Notes under the pieces: model-generated | What the model saw: the letters and a program-made list of their open reading frames with translations, nothing else | Told to the model about the DNA's origin: nothing | Database searches by the model: none | In this document: positions 46,520-55,478 of the stretch, in pieces | How positions within the stretch are numbered: position 1 is the stretch's first letter | Layout of the letters: each line of letters opens with the position of its first letter | Made by a program: the position numbers and the translations under genes | Assembly (NCBI RefSeq): GCF_028201475.1 | Contig: NZ_CP116384.1 | Coordinates: forward strand, 310,001 to 374,000 | Reading direction: 5' to 3' | DNA length: 64,000 nt | From: Vibrio sp. SCSIO 43137 | GTDB lineage: Bacteria > Pseudomonadota > Gammaproteobacteria > Enterobacterales > Vibrionaceae

Positions 46520-47752
46520 ATGCGAATTCTTCATACGTCAGACTGGCATCTGGGTCAGAACTTTTTTAATAAAAGCCGCAGAAAAGAGCACCAGCAATTT
46601 ATTGACTGGCTGCTGTTGCAGGTTGAAAAGCAACAGATCGATGCGGTGATTATTGCTGGTGATATCTTTGATTCCGGCACACCGCCAAGTTATGCCAGAG
46701 AGATGTATAACCAGTTTGTGGTTGATATCAGCCAGCGGGGTTGTGAGCTGGTGATTCTGGGCGGAAACCACGACTCTGTTGCTACACTAAATGAGTCCAA
46801 ACCTTTGGTATCTTGTCTGAATGCCCATGTGATTGCCAACACCAGCGATGAGCTCGATGAACAGATTATCTGTCTGAAAAAGCGCAATGGTGACGTCGGT
46901 GCACTCTTATGCGCCGTGCCTTTTGTCCGGGCAAGAGATGTAATGAAAAGCAGCGCTGGCAGTTCGGGAACCGAGAAACAGAAGCAATTAGGTGATGCAA
47001 TAAAGAGCCACTACCACAGCCTGTATAGCCGTGCTGAAGAGCTGCGTCAGCAGCTGGATAAAGAGCTGCCAATTATTGCTACCGGCCACCTGACGGCGAT
47101 GGGAGTAACCAAAGCCGATTCAGAAAGAGATATTTATATAGGGACACTGGACGGCTTTGCTGCCGATGGTTTCCCGCCGGCAGATTACATTGCTTTAGGC
47201 CATATACACAGGCCACAAATCGTGGCTAAGCAGCCCAATATTCGTTATTGCGGCTCACCTATCCCTCTTAGCTTTGATGAACTGAAGTCAACTAAGCAGG
47301 TGGTGATGGTGGATTTCAAGCCGCAAAATCAGCCGGAAATTACCCCGATTGATGTGCCTATGTTTCAGAAAATGGAGTCTTTAAAGGGAAGTCTCGAGCA
47401 AATTGAACAACAGCTCTCCGCATATCAGCACCTTGAACAAGATAAAAGTGTCTGGCTGGCCATTGAAGTAGAAATTCAGGACTTCCTCTCTGATCTACAA
47501 CAGAAAATTCAGACGCTGACTGAGCCGCTAAACGTCGAAGTTTTGCAGCTTCGCAGGGCGAGAGGTCAGGCACAAAAGAGCCTGAAACGGGAACAGCAGG
47601 AGACCCTTTCTGAACTGACTCCTTATGAAGTGTTTGAGAAACGCCTATCGCAGGAGAGCTTTGAAACCGACGACGAAAAGCAGCGCTTAAGCAGGATCAG
47701 AACCCGCTTTAATCAGCTTGTGTCGGGGCTGGATGACAAGGAGCAGGTGTAA
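46520..47752 (+). CDS. sbcD: Nuclease SbcD (Mre11 family)
   Basis: 410 aa from the ATG at 46520; the frame extends to 46460 without an RBS. Phosphoesterase motifs: 'MRILHTSDWHLGQ' (1-13), 'IIAGDIFDSG', 'LGGNHDS', 'GHLTAMG' and 'ALGHIHRPQ'. The C-terminal third is a helical SbcC-binding segment. SbcCD cleaves hairpins and protein-blocked DNA ends. Overlaps sbcC by one base (TAATG). Confidence 0.95.
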   Translation: MRILHTSDWHLGQNFFNKSRRKEHQQFIDWLLLQVEKQQIDAVIIAGDIFDSGTPPSYAREMYNQFVVDISQRGCELVILGGNHDSVATLNESKPLVSCLNAHVIANTSDELDEQIICLKKRNGDVGALLCAVPFVRARDVMKSSAGSSGTEKQKQLGDAIKSHYHSLYSRAEELRQQLDKELPIIATGHLTAMGVTKADSERDIYIGTLDGFAADGFPPADYIALGHIHRPQIVAKQPNIRYCGSPIPLSFDELKSTKQVVMVDFKPQNQPEITPIDVPMFQKMESLKGSLEQIEQQLSAYQHLEQDKSVWLAIEVEIQDFLSDLQQKIQTLTEPLNVEVLQLRRARGQAQKSLKREQQETLSELTPYEVFEKRLSQESFETDDEKQRLSRIRTRFNQLVSGLDDKEQV

Positions 47753-50700
47753 TGAAAATTCTTAGCCTGAGATTTTTAAACCTTAACTCCCTGAAAGGGG
47801 AGTGGAAAATCGACTTTACTCAGTCTCCTTTTTCCGACAATGGCTTGTTTGCCATTACCGGCCCGACCGGAGCAGGTAAAACTACTATTCTGGACGCTAT
47901 CTGCGTTGCCCTTTATCAGGAAACCCCGCGTCTGGATGTGATATCTGCCACCAATAATGAGTTGATGACCCGTGGTACCGCCGAATGTCTGTCTGAAGTT
48001 GAGTTCGAGGTGAAGGGTAAAGCTTATCGAGCCTTCTGGTCGATGAAAAGAGCCCGCGGCAAGGTAGACGGAAAACTGCAACCGGCAACGGTTGAGTTGG
48101 CAGAAGTTGAGTCAGGTAAAGTGCTGGCTAATCAGGTGAAAAAGAAGAACGAACTGATAAAAGCCATCACAGGTCTGGATTTTGGCCGCTTTACTAAGTC
48201 TATGTTGCTGTCACAAGGGCAGTTTGCCGCATTTCTTAATGCCAGAGAGGCAGAACGGGCGGAGCTGCTGGAGGAGCTGACGGGCACCGAGATCTATAGC
48301 CAGATTTCCCAGAGAGTTCATGAAGAATTTAGCCAGAGCAAATCTGCCTTAGCGGAGCTAGAAGCTCAGGCGAAAGGGGTGCAGTTACTTAGTGAGGAGC
48401 AAGTTGCAGAGCTTAATCAGCAAATGGTGCAGGTGGAGAAAGATCAGACCCAGCATAAGCAGCAGCTGGAGCAACTAACTGCTAACCTGAACTGGCATAC
48501 GGAACTGGAAAAGCAGAACAGTGCGGTAGAGGGCGCCAGACAGGATCTTTCTCAGGCCGAACAGGCTATACAAAAGGCAGAACCGGAATTGAAGAGACTG
48601 GCGGCCAATGAGCCGGCTGAACAGATCCGTACCCCATACCAGCTATTACAGCAGGCAGAGGCAGAATACAAACTGCTGCAAAGCCAACTGGCAGATAAGC
48701 AATCCCTTCTTCAGCAAGCAGCTGAACAGCTTGATATTAAAGAGAAGCAGGCACAGCAGTCAGATGAAGAATTAAAGCAGGCTAAACAGCAGCAAAGCCA
48801 GCTTGAGCAACTGATTAATCAGCAGGTTATTCCGCTGGATGGCGAGATTAAGCTGGAAAACAGCCAGCTACAAACTCTGCAGAAAAGGGCGGCTGAGTAT
48901 AACGAAGAACTGACCGGTATCAGTGATCTCAACGTCCGCACGGAAAAGAATAAGCAGGATGTTGAGAAGCAAATTAGCGATGTTGTTGCTTATCAGAGTC
49001 AGCACAAACAAGACGCCGGACTAAGCCGAAATATCGAAAAATGGGCGGAACAACTGAATCAGTTGAACCAGTTAGATGAGTCACTGAGCCAACTGGCAGA
49101 GAAAACGGTTAAGGCAGAAGCAGAACTTCAGCAGCAGAGCAATAGAATTGCAGAGCTGGAGAAGGCTGAACAGCAGCAGAAAAAAGTGCTGTCAGATAAA
49201 CAGGCTCTGCTGGCTGAGAGTGAGAAAAGTCTGGCCGGATTAAAAACCGGTTATGGTATTGATGAAAGCCTGCCACAACTGGAAAACCGGCTGACTCATC
49301 TTAACCAGACTATCGCCACTGTGCAGAGTTTACATACCTTGCAAACCAACTGGCTGGGCTATGAGCAAGAGAGAAAGCAGAAGCAGAGTTATTTGCAATC
49401 CAGTGTGACTGAAAAGCAGACTCTTGAGCAGCAGAGACAGCATCTGGTGGATCGTTACCGGCAGCAGAGTAGTCTGGTGAAAACCCTGGATGAGCTGCTG
49501 AAAAAAGAGCAGCAACTGCTTGAGCAGGAACAAGTGTTGGCGGTGTACAGAAGCCAGCTGCAGGATGATGTGCCGTGCCCTCTCTGTGGTGGGTTAGATC
49601 ATCCGTTGGCTGCTGGTGCACAACCGGTAACGGCTTCTCAGACAGAGCAACAGAAGCAGCAGGCAGAACAGGAGCTTGCGGCCATTGAGCAGCAGGGCAA
49701 AGAGGTCAAGCAGCAACTGGATACCTTGTTGCGTACCGTTACTGACGAGCAGAACCGGGTTAACTGGCTTGAGCAGCAGCAAGGCGATCTGGTTAATAGC
49801 TGGCAGGAGAGTGCTGCACAGCTAGAGTACCCTCAGGCAATTAGTGAAGTAGAAGCTCTTAGGCAGTTCGCCCTGCAACAAGAGTCGGAGCGTAACAAAC
49901 TGTCTGAATTTGCTGTGAAGTATCGTCAGGCAGAAGAGATGCTCGGTAAGATTCACAATGAACTGACCGAACTTCAGAGAAGTGCTCATGAATCAGAATC
50001 TGCGCTTAAACTGGCTATACAGCAACTGGAACATGAGCAGAAAAGCCTGTCAGCACATAAAGGACAGAGCCAGCAGACAGAGCAGGAAAAACAGTCCCGT
50101 CAGCAGGAGCTTATTGCCGGCATTACCGCTTGCGGATATCAGCTTGAGCCGCAGCAGAACCTGTCACACTGGCTTTATGCCAAGCGACAGGATATGGCGC
50201 TGTGGAATGAGAAAGAGCAGCAACTCAATGGCTTGAAAACGGAGCTGACGGCACTGAACTCCAACTTGTCAGTTCAGGCAGGCCGGATTAATGAACTGCA
50301 TCATTTTGTTGCTGAGAGCGGTAAAAAACGTTCAGAGCAGCAGAGTAAATTGGCAGAACTCTATGAGCGCCGTCAGGAACTGTTTGGCGAGCGGGTTGTT
50401 GAAACTGAGCGGGCACAGGCAGAGAGAGAGACCAGAACAGCAGAAAAGGCTCAGCTCGATAATCAGCAGCAGATGCAGCAGGTTAATCAGCAGAAAAAGG
50501 GCCTTGAAGGTGAGTGCATTGCATTGCAATCCAGCCTTGATTCAGCCGGTAAAAAACAGCAGCAGAGTCAACAGGAGTGGCAGCAGAAGCTGGCAGACAG
50601 CCCGTTTAGTGATGGAGAGTCGTTTAAACTGGCGCTGCTTGAGCCACAAGAGAAGCATCAGTTAACGGATCTGAAACAGACTCTTGAGCATGCACTTTCC

Positions 50701-51468
50701 AACGCAAAAACTCTGTTTGCGTCAGCAGAACAACTACAGCAGACGTTACTGTCGGATCCACAGGCAGATGCCTATCGTCAGAGTAGCAAAGAGCAACTGA
50801 CAGAAGATACTACGGTGCTTAAACAGACCATTGAGAGTAACGCGAAGCGTCAGGGTGAGCTGGAAAACGAAATCAGCTCCGATAAAAAGCGCCGCGAAGA
50901 GCAGAGTGCTCTGTTTAGTCAGATCCAACAGGAGAGAGAGCAGTTTGAGGATATCCACTACTTGCACTCGTTAATTGGCTCAGGTAGCGGTGATAAGTTC
51001 CGCAAGTTTGCTCAGGGGCTGACGCTGGATAACTTGGTCTACTTAGCTAATCAGCAGCTTGAACGACTGCATGGCCGCTATCAATTGAAGCGCAGCGAGA
51101 GTGAGGGGCTGGAGCTGTCGGTTCTCGATACATGGCAGGCAGACGTAGTGAGGGATACCAAAACCTTGTCTGGCGGTGAGAGCTTTCTGGTGAGTCTCGC
51201 ACTGGCGCTGGGATTGTCTGATCTGGTCAGCCACAAGACCAGTATCGACTCCCTGTTTCTCGATGAAGGTTTTGGCACGTTGGACAGTGAAACTCTGGAT
51301 CTGGCCCTTGATGCCCTTGATAGCCTGAACGCGTCCGGCAAAATGATTGGTGTGATAAGCCATATCGAAGCCATGAAGGACAGAATACCGGTGCAGTTAA
51401 AAGTGAAGAAGAAGGCTGGTCTCGGGGTAAGTGAACTTGAGCCTGCTTATCGTTTTAGCGCGGTTTAA
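47752..51468 (+). CDS. sbcC: Exonuclease subunit SbcC (Rad50 family)
   Basis: 1238 aa, longer than E. coli SbcC (1048). Walker A 'GPTGAGKTTILDA' (about 38-50), an extended Gln/Glu-rich coiled coil (about 190-1090), zinc hook C-P-L-C with Cys609 and Cys612, signature 'LSGGESFLVSLALALGLSDL', Walker B 'SLFLDEGFGTLDSET'. The ATPase head and hook allow end tethering with SbcD. The extra length sits in the coiled coil. Terminator follows. Confidence 0.95.
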   Translation: MKILSLRFLNLNSLKGEWKIDFTQSPFSDNGLFAITGPTGAGKTTILDAICVALYQETPRLDVISATNNELMTRGTAECLSEVEFEVKGKAYRAFWSMKRARGKVDGKLQPATVELAEVESGKVLANQVKKKNELIKAITGLDFGRFTKSMLLSQGQFAAFLNAREAERAELLEELTGTEIYSQISQRVHEEFSQSKSALAELEAQAKGVQLLSEEQVAELNQQMVQVEKDQTQHKQQLEQLTANLNWHTELEKQNSAVEGARQDLSQAEQAIQKAEPELKRLAANEPAEQIRTPYQLLQQAEAEYKLLQSQLADKQSLLQQAAEQLDIKEKQAQQSDEELKQAKQQQSQLEQLINQQVIPLDGEIKLENSQLQTLQKRAAEYNEELTGISDLNVRTEKNKQDVEKQISDVVAYQSQHKQDAGLSRNIEKWAEQLNQLNQLDESLSQLAEKTVKAEAELQQQSNRIAELEKAEQQQKKVLSDKQALLAESEKSLAGLKTGYGIDESLPQLENRLTHLNQTIATVQSLHTLQTNWLGYEQERKQKQSYLQSSVTEKQTLEQQRQHLVDRYRQQSSLVKTLDELLKKEQQLLEQEQVLAVYRSQLQDDVPCPLCGGLDHPLAAGAQPVTASQTEQQKQQAEQELAAIEQQGKEVKQQLDTLLRTVTDEQNRVNWLEQQQGDLVNSWQESAAQLEYPQAISEVEALRQFALQQESERNKLSEFAVKYRQAEEMLGKIHNELTELQRSAHESESALKLAIQQLEHEQKSLSAHKGQSQQTEQEKQSRQQELIAGITACGYQLEPQQNLSHWLYAKRQDMALWNEKEQQLNGLKTELTALNSNLSVQAGRINELHHFVAESGKKRSEQQSKLAELYERRQELFGERVVETERAQAERETRTAEKAQLDNQQQMQQVNQQKKGLEGECIALQSSLDSAGKKQQQSQQEWQQKLADSPFSDGESFKLALLEPQEKHQLTDLKQTLEHALSNAKTLFASAEQLQQTLLSDPQADAYRQSSKEQLTEDTTVLKQTIESNAKRQGELENEISSDKKRREEQSALFSQIQQEREQFEDIHYLHSLIGSGSGDKFRKFAQGLTLDNLVYLANQQLERLHGRYQLKRSESEGLELSVLDTWQADVVRDTKTLSGGESFLVSLALALGLSDLVSHKTSIDSLFLDEGFGTLDSETLDLALDALDSLNASGKMIGVISHIEAMKDRIPVQLKVKKKAGLGVSELEPAYRFSAV

Positions 51469-51481
51469 CGGTAATGTCTGA

Positions 51482-51504
51482 AGCAGGGCAGTGCCCTGCT
51501 TTTT
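51482..51504 (+). terminator. Terminator of sbcDC
   Basis: Perfect 8-bp stem AGCAGGGC/GCCCTGCT with a 3-nt loop, followed by TTTTT. Confidence 0.9.
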
Positions 51505-51543
51505 AGTCTCTGGTTTATATGTTTTAACTAACCCGGACTCAGG

Positions 51544-52452
51544 CTAACTAAGATGACTCTGAAGGTGACCGACTAACGCTTTAAGTTGCGCCGGAATAAA
51601 GCGTGATTGAGGGTACTGAGCCAGAATTTGCCCCTGATAATTTCCCTGTAACTGCCACTCTTCCAGCAATGGAATCACCTTACCTGCTTCTACCTCGTTG
51701 CAGATACTGAAGTAAGGAAAGATGGAAATCCCCATTCCCCTCAGCACCGCCTCTTTGCGAATCTTAGTGTGGTTAACCGCCAGTGAGCCATGCACACTGA
51801 CGGTTTCAACTGACTCTCCCTGATGAAATGACCATTTGCGATCGGAAGAGCTCTCTCCCAGCCGGATACAGTTATGACCGGCAAGTGCTGCTGGTGTGTC
51901 TGGTGTGCCGTTTGTCGCTAAGTAGTCCGGGCTGGCACACAGTACCAGTTGGTTACGCCCCAGAACACGTGCCACTAACCCTTCCACCGGCCGGTCACTG
52001 ATATGGATAACCAGATCGACTTCATGGCCGACAGGGTCGATATAGTGATCTTCAACCACCATATGCACAGAGACCTTTGGGTGTAATTGCAGAAAATCGA
52101 GAATCAACGGGGACAATACCTGACTGGAGAATGCCCGCGGCGCTGCCACCCTTATCTCGCCTGCCAATTCATCTTGATCTGAGAACGCGGCATCACTGGC
52201 CAGTTTTGCCGAATTAAGCATATCCACACAGAGGTTATAGACGGGTTCGCCGTTGCTGCTTAGCCTAAGCTTACGGGTGGTTCGTTCTATCAGCTTTTGC
52301 TGTAAGGCCTCCTCCAGTCTGGCAATAGAACGACTGACGGAGGAGGGGGCAACACCCAGTTTATCAGCGGCTTTTGAAAAGCTGCCCTCTTCAATCACTA
52401 CTACCAGCACTGCCATTTCAGGTAGCAGAGCAATAATTCTATTTGTATCCAC
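51544..52452 (-). CDS. LysR-family regulator divergent from an EamA transporter
   Basis: 302 aa from a GTG at 52452, chosen because the conserved HTH begins shortly after and AAAGGA lies upstream; the frame is open to 52521 but this region holds the likely operator. Winged HTH (about 8-66, 'GSFSKAADKLGVAPSSVSRSIARLE') and effector domain. It probably regulates the divergent eamA-type gene through the dyad at 52486-52506. Confidence 0.85.
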   Translation of the reverse strand: MDTNRIIALLPEMAVLVVVIEEGSFSKAADKLGVAPSSVSRSIARLEEALQQKLIERTTRKLRLSSNGEPVYNLCVDMLNSAKLASDAAFSDQDELAGEIRVAAPRAFSSQVLSPLILDFLQLHPKVSVHMVVEDHYIDPVGHEVDLVIHISDRPVEGLVARVLGRNQLVLCASPDYLATNGTPDTPAALAGHNCIRLGESSSDRKWSFHQGESVETVSVHGSLAVNHTKIRKEAVLRGMGISIFPYFSICNEVEAGKVIPLLEEWQLQGNYQGQILAQYPQSRFIPAQLKALVGHLQSHLS

Positions 52453-52485
52453 GGCGCAATTATCCTTTGCATAAAACCCTATTGT

Positions 52486-52506
52486 TCCATTTAACGTACT
52501 AATGGA
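52486..52506. promoter_or_regulatory. Dyad between lysR and eamA, candidate operator
   Basis: TCCATT-N9-AATGGA, a T-N11-A-containing palindrome as in LysR recognition sites, centred in the divergent region. Confidence 0.45.
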
Positions 52507-52542
52507 TAGTGAGAGAGTCAATGTAATAGTCAGGAAATTATT

Positions 52543-53445
52543 ATGGTTAGTTTGGTTTTGCGTAGGACGACAGGGCTTATATCAGCACCGGAAATAGTAC
52601 TGCTTCTGGTGGCGATAGTCTGGGGCACCAGTTACGGGCTGACAAAAAGCGCGCTGATGTATACCAGTGTGCTGCTGTTTATCGCCATTCGTTTCGGCGC
52701 GACTTTTCTGTTGCTGGTGCCGGTAGTGATTGCCGATTTTGCCAAAGGAAGAAACAAAGACTGGCTGGTCGCTTTGCCCACTGGTGCTATTCTGACCCTG
52801 ATTTTCTTTTTCGAGGTTTATGGTGTCAGTCAGACGACGGCATCCAATGCTGCCTTTCTTATCAGCCTGAACGTTATTTTCACCGCTTTACTGGAAGCCG
52901 CGGTAAGTAGAAAAGTGCCGCAAACTAAGCTTTTAATCCTGTCGCTAATCAGTACTTTTGGCGTTTTACTGCTTACCTACCACCCGGGGCTGGAAATCTC
53001 ATTTAATCAGGGGGATATGTGCATCATCATTGCCGCCATGCTCAGAGCTGTAATGGTCGTGTCCACCAGAAAGCTGACAGAGAACAGGCGGATTACCAAT
53101 AGCACGCTCACAGCACTGCAGGCCTTGGTGGTTGCAGTTTGCACTCTATCTCTCACCCTTGCTATGGATGGGATAGCTTCAGTGCAACTGCCTGCTTATT
53201 CAGAGTTCTGGATGATCACCGCCTTTCTGGTGTTGTTTTGTACTCTGTTTGCTTTTTATGCTCAAAACTACGCGGTAAGAAAAATCTCTCCCACCAAAGC
53301 ATCTCTGTTGATGGGCAGCGAACCTCTGTTCGGGGCACTGTTTTCCATGCTCTGGCTGGGAGAAGCGTTAACCTGGATTCAGATGTGCGGTGGCCTGCTT
53401 CTGTTAGGGGCGGTTATGGCTGCTTCTGTCAGCAGTGACTCATAA
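52543..53445 (+). CDS. EamA/DMT-family transporter
   Basis: 300 aa with ten helices in two EamA repeats (about 15-145 and 165-297). 'LLVAIVWGTSYGLTKSAL' and 'FYAQNYAVRKISPTKASLLMGSEPLFGALFS' are typical. These permeases export amino acids, metabolites or drugs. Divergent from LysR, which likely controls it; substrate unknown. Confidence 0.88.
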   Translation: MVSLVLRRTTGLISAPEIVLLLVAIVWGTSYGLTKSALMYTSVLLFIAIRFGATFLLLVPVVIADFAKGRNKDWLVALPTGAILTLIFFFEVYGVSQTTASNAAFLISLNVIFTALLEAAVSRKVPQTKLLILSLISTFGVLLLTYHPGLEISFNQGDMCIIIAAMLRAVMVVSTRKLTENRRITNSTLTALQALVVAVCTLSLTLAMDGIASVQLPAYSEFWMITAFLVLFCTLFAFYAQNYAVRKISPTKASLLMGSEPLFGALFSMLWLGEALTWIQMCGGLLLLGAVMAASVSSDS

Positions 53446-53553
53446 CCCAACCTGGATCGGGATTAACGGAATATGAACAGTAGCCTCAGTTGCGGTTAAG
53501 TGCCGGTCATTAGAATGGTCAGGGTAAGTTAAGCTGCGACAGAGGAAAAGAGA

Positions 53554-54012
53554 ATGACAATCAGCGAAAAGATTAAACAAGCCGGCCAGAAAATTAACCA
53601 AATCAGAAGCAACAAGCGACGTGCACTGTTGGTTTCAGCGGTAGCTTCTACTCTTATTGTCGGCGGAACAGGCGTAGCCTATGCCGACCATGATGACCAT
53701 GACAGAAAGGACGATAAGCACCGTTCTTCCGTTGTTTATACCGGACCGGTAGAGACAAGCAGCGTGGCTGATGTTCTGGCAGATACAAGCTGGTTCAGCG
53801 ATAGCAATCACATTCTGGAAGGGCATATTATTAAACAGATTAGTGACAGAACCTTCCTGTTTACTGACGGAGCGGGTGAACTGGTGATTGAGTTAAGACG
53901 ACGTTCTGACCTGACATTTTCTGATAAAGACAGAGTCAGAATAAAAGGGGAGTATGAAACGGAGTTTTGGTCTGAAGACAAGTTTGAAGTAAAGCAACTG
54001 ACGGTTTTGTAA
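53554..54012 (+). CDS. YgiW/YdeI-family periplasmic OB-fold (BOF) protein
   Basis: 152 aa. Signal peptide with a long basic n-region (1-24) and cleavage near 'AYA-D'; then a His/Asp-rich 'DHDDHDRKDDKHR' stretch, a possible metal-binding linker, and the BOF domain 'YTGPVETSSVADVLADTSWFSD...ILEGHIIKQISDRTFLFTD' (about 61-152). YgiW and YdeI protect against peroxide, cadmium or acid stress in enterics. Unlinked to its neighbours; the next element is a qrr gene. Confidence 0.87.
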   Translation: MTISEKIKQAGQKINQIRSNKRRALLVSAVASTLIVGGTGVAYADHDDHDRKDDKHRSSVVYTGPVETSSVADVLADTSWFSDSNHILEGHIIKQISDRTFLFTDGAGELVIELRRRSDLTFSDKDRVRIKGEYETEFWSEDKFEVKQLTVL

Positions 54013-54068
54013 ACCTGTTTAATCGTCAGCAATAGAACCTTGCTTTACCTCTTTTTGAGTAGGCCAAT

Positions 54069-54100
54069 TTGCAAATTGCAAATTGAATTGCATAATGCGA
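54069..54100 (+). promoter_or_regulatory. Two LuxO-type binding sites upstream of qrr B
   Basis: TTGCAAATTGCAA (54069-54081) and TTGCATAATGCGA (54088-54100), both close to TTGCA-WWW-TGCAA, about 100-130 bases before the start as for copy A. Confidence 0.78.
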
Positions 54101-54173
54101 TTGTTAATATGCAACGCATGACCATAAACAAGGCTCATAGTGCCTGTTTTCGTACAAAAATGATGCAAAAAAG

Positions 54174-54190
54174 TTGGCACGCTAATTGAT
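54174..54190 (+). promoter_or_regulatory. Sigma-54-type promoter of qrr B with a variant -12
   Basis: TTGGCACG-N4-TTGAT. The -24 element is perfect, but the -12 GC dinucleotide is GA. The spacing to the start is the same as in copy A, so it is the same promoter with a base change. Confidence 0.7.
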
Positions 54191-54200
54191 ACATATTAAA

Positions 54201-54308
54201 TGACCCTTCTTAAAGCCGAGGGTCACCTAGCCAACTGACGTTGTTAGTGAATAATTATTGTTCACACATTATTTAAGCCAGCCGCGATATTTGCGACTGG
54301 CTTTTTTT
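54201..54308 (+). ncRNA. qrr: Qrr quorum-sensing small RNA, copy B
   Basis: About 108 nt. Its first 50 nt equal copy A apart from the leading base (here the canonical TGACCC), including the CCTAGCCAACTGACGTTGTT pairing block. The second stem TGTTCACA is kept, and the terminator AGCCAG...CTGGCT plus T7 differs from copy A. Same LuxO/sigma-54 control architecture. It lies between a BOF gene and a minus-strand hypothetical gene. Having two copies 31 kb apart fits the multi-Qrr (additive or specialised) systems of Vibrio. Confidence 0.93.
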
Positions 54309-54405
54309 CTTTTTACCACCTTCTCTTTTTGAGCTGTAACTGATTTTGAGTTGAGCTGGTTTTTGCCGGGTGACTGTCAGCTATATAAAATCAGCTTTCC
54401 AAAAA

Positions 54406-55179
54406 TCAGCTTTTTAGGATCAACAGTCTGGCCTGCCCGGCTGCAAACCGAGCTGCTTGAGTCTGATTCGCCTGCTTATAGATTTGCTGCGATGTCGGCA
54501 GAATAACAAGATAGCTGAGAGGCTTGTTATAAACAGGAGCAGAGCTGCGGTTCCCATTGTTGTCCAGCTGATAGGCCATAACCCGGATTGCCAATTGCAA
54601 CTGGCGGCGATCAAACTGCCTGCCGAAAAAGCTACCAAGCTGGTGTACCGAGCCGAGCAATTTATCCAGTCCAACTGCGGCGCTGTTTTCCAGATAAAAA
54701 TAGTAGCTTATACCACTCTGTTTATCGTCCAGATGATATTCCATTCTTCGATCCACATAGATACCGCCGACGAAAGGCATTGGCTCGCGGTCTGCTGATT
54801 CAGTAGTATAGCCGTTACACCTGTCAGACTGCTTCAGACCATGACGAAAGCGGTACTCACTACAGGCGAACTGCTCAACCAGATGTCTGAGCCCGGCAAC
54901 AAAACCTTCGCCGTTAAGTTTTTGTGCCATATAGCTATCAAAATAAGGGGCAGGAAACAGGGTACTAGTCAAACTGTTAAACTGAGAGTCAAAGATAAGG
55001 GGAATGGCGTTCCCTTTCTCAATGGCGTTGGTCAGTTTGCTGTTGCCGGCGGATAGCATTTTACCGTCTACAATGGTCTCTGCCAGACGGGGATAATCAC
55101 CATTAGTATAGGCCACGGCATGAGCAGACAAGAGCATAGCCACAATTGAAATAAGAGTTGTTTTAATCGGATTCCACAC
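54406..55179 (-). CDS. Hypothetical exported protein
   Basis: 257 aa with a signal peptide ('TTLISIVAMLLSAHAVAY', about 7-24). The mature domain has two Cys ('EQFACSEYRF', 'DRCNGYT') that may form a disulfide and beta-rich stretches 'GGIYVDRRMEYHLDD' and 'ISYYFYLENSAAVG'. No family recognised with certainty. Single gene downstream of a qrr locus, convergent with it. Confidence 0.75.
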   Translation of the reverse strand: MWNPIKTTLISIVAMLLSAHAVAYTNGDYPRLAETIVDGKMLSAGNSKLTNAIEKGNAIPLIFDSQFNSLTSTLFPAPYFDSYMAQKLNGEGFVAGLRHLVEQFACSEYRFRHGLKQSDRCNGYTTESADREPMPFVGGIYVDRRMEYHLDDKQSGISYYFYLENSAAVGLDKLLGSVHQLGSFFGRQFDRRQLQLAIRVMAYQLDNNGNRSSAPVYNKPLSYLVILPTSQQIYKQANQTQAARFAAGQARLLILKS

Positions 55180-55478
55180 AGTTATTTTCCTTAATGATCT
55201 GCTGCCAGCAGATTAAGCGTGATAGTCATCCATAATCATATCCTTTTCTTATGGTTAATAAAGTCAGGTTTACATAACTGAGAGGCAAACAGTGTTTAAC
55301 TTTATGATTAGAAACAGATATCGGCTGGCAGGCAGATGAAATTATCCATAAGTGCCATAAATAAGTTAATTGGCTGATCTATCGGGTTTATTACCGATAA
55401 CTGATTCTGATTGAGGAATCGCTGACAGAAATCTCTATATTCCGTCACAATATCCAACTTATTGATAGTGGCAGGCTA

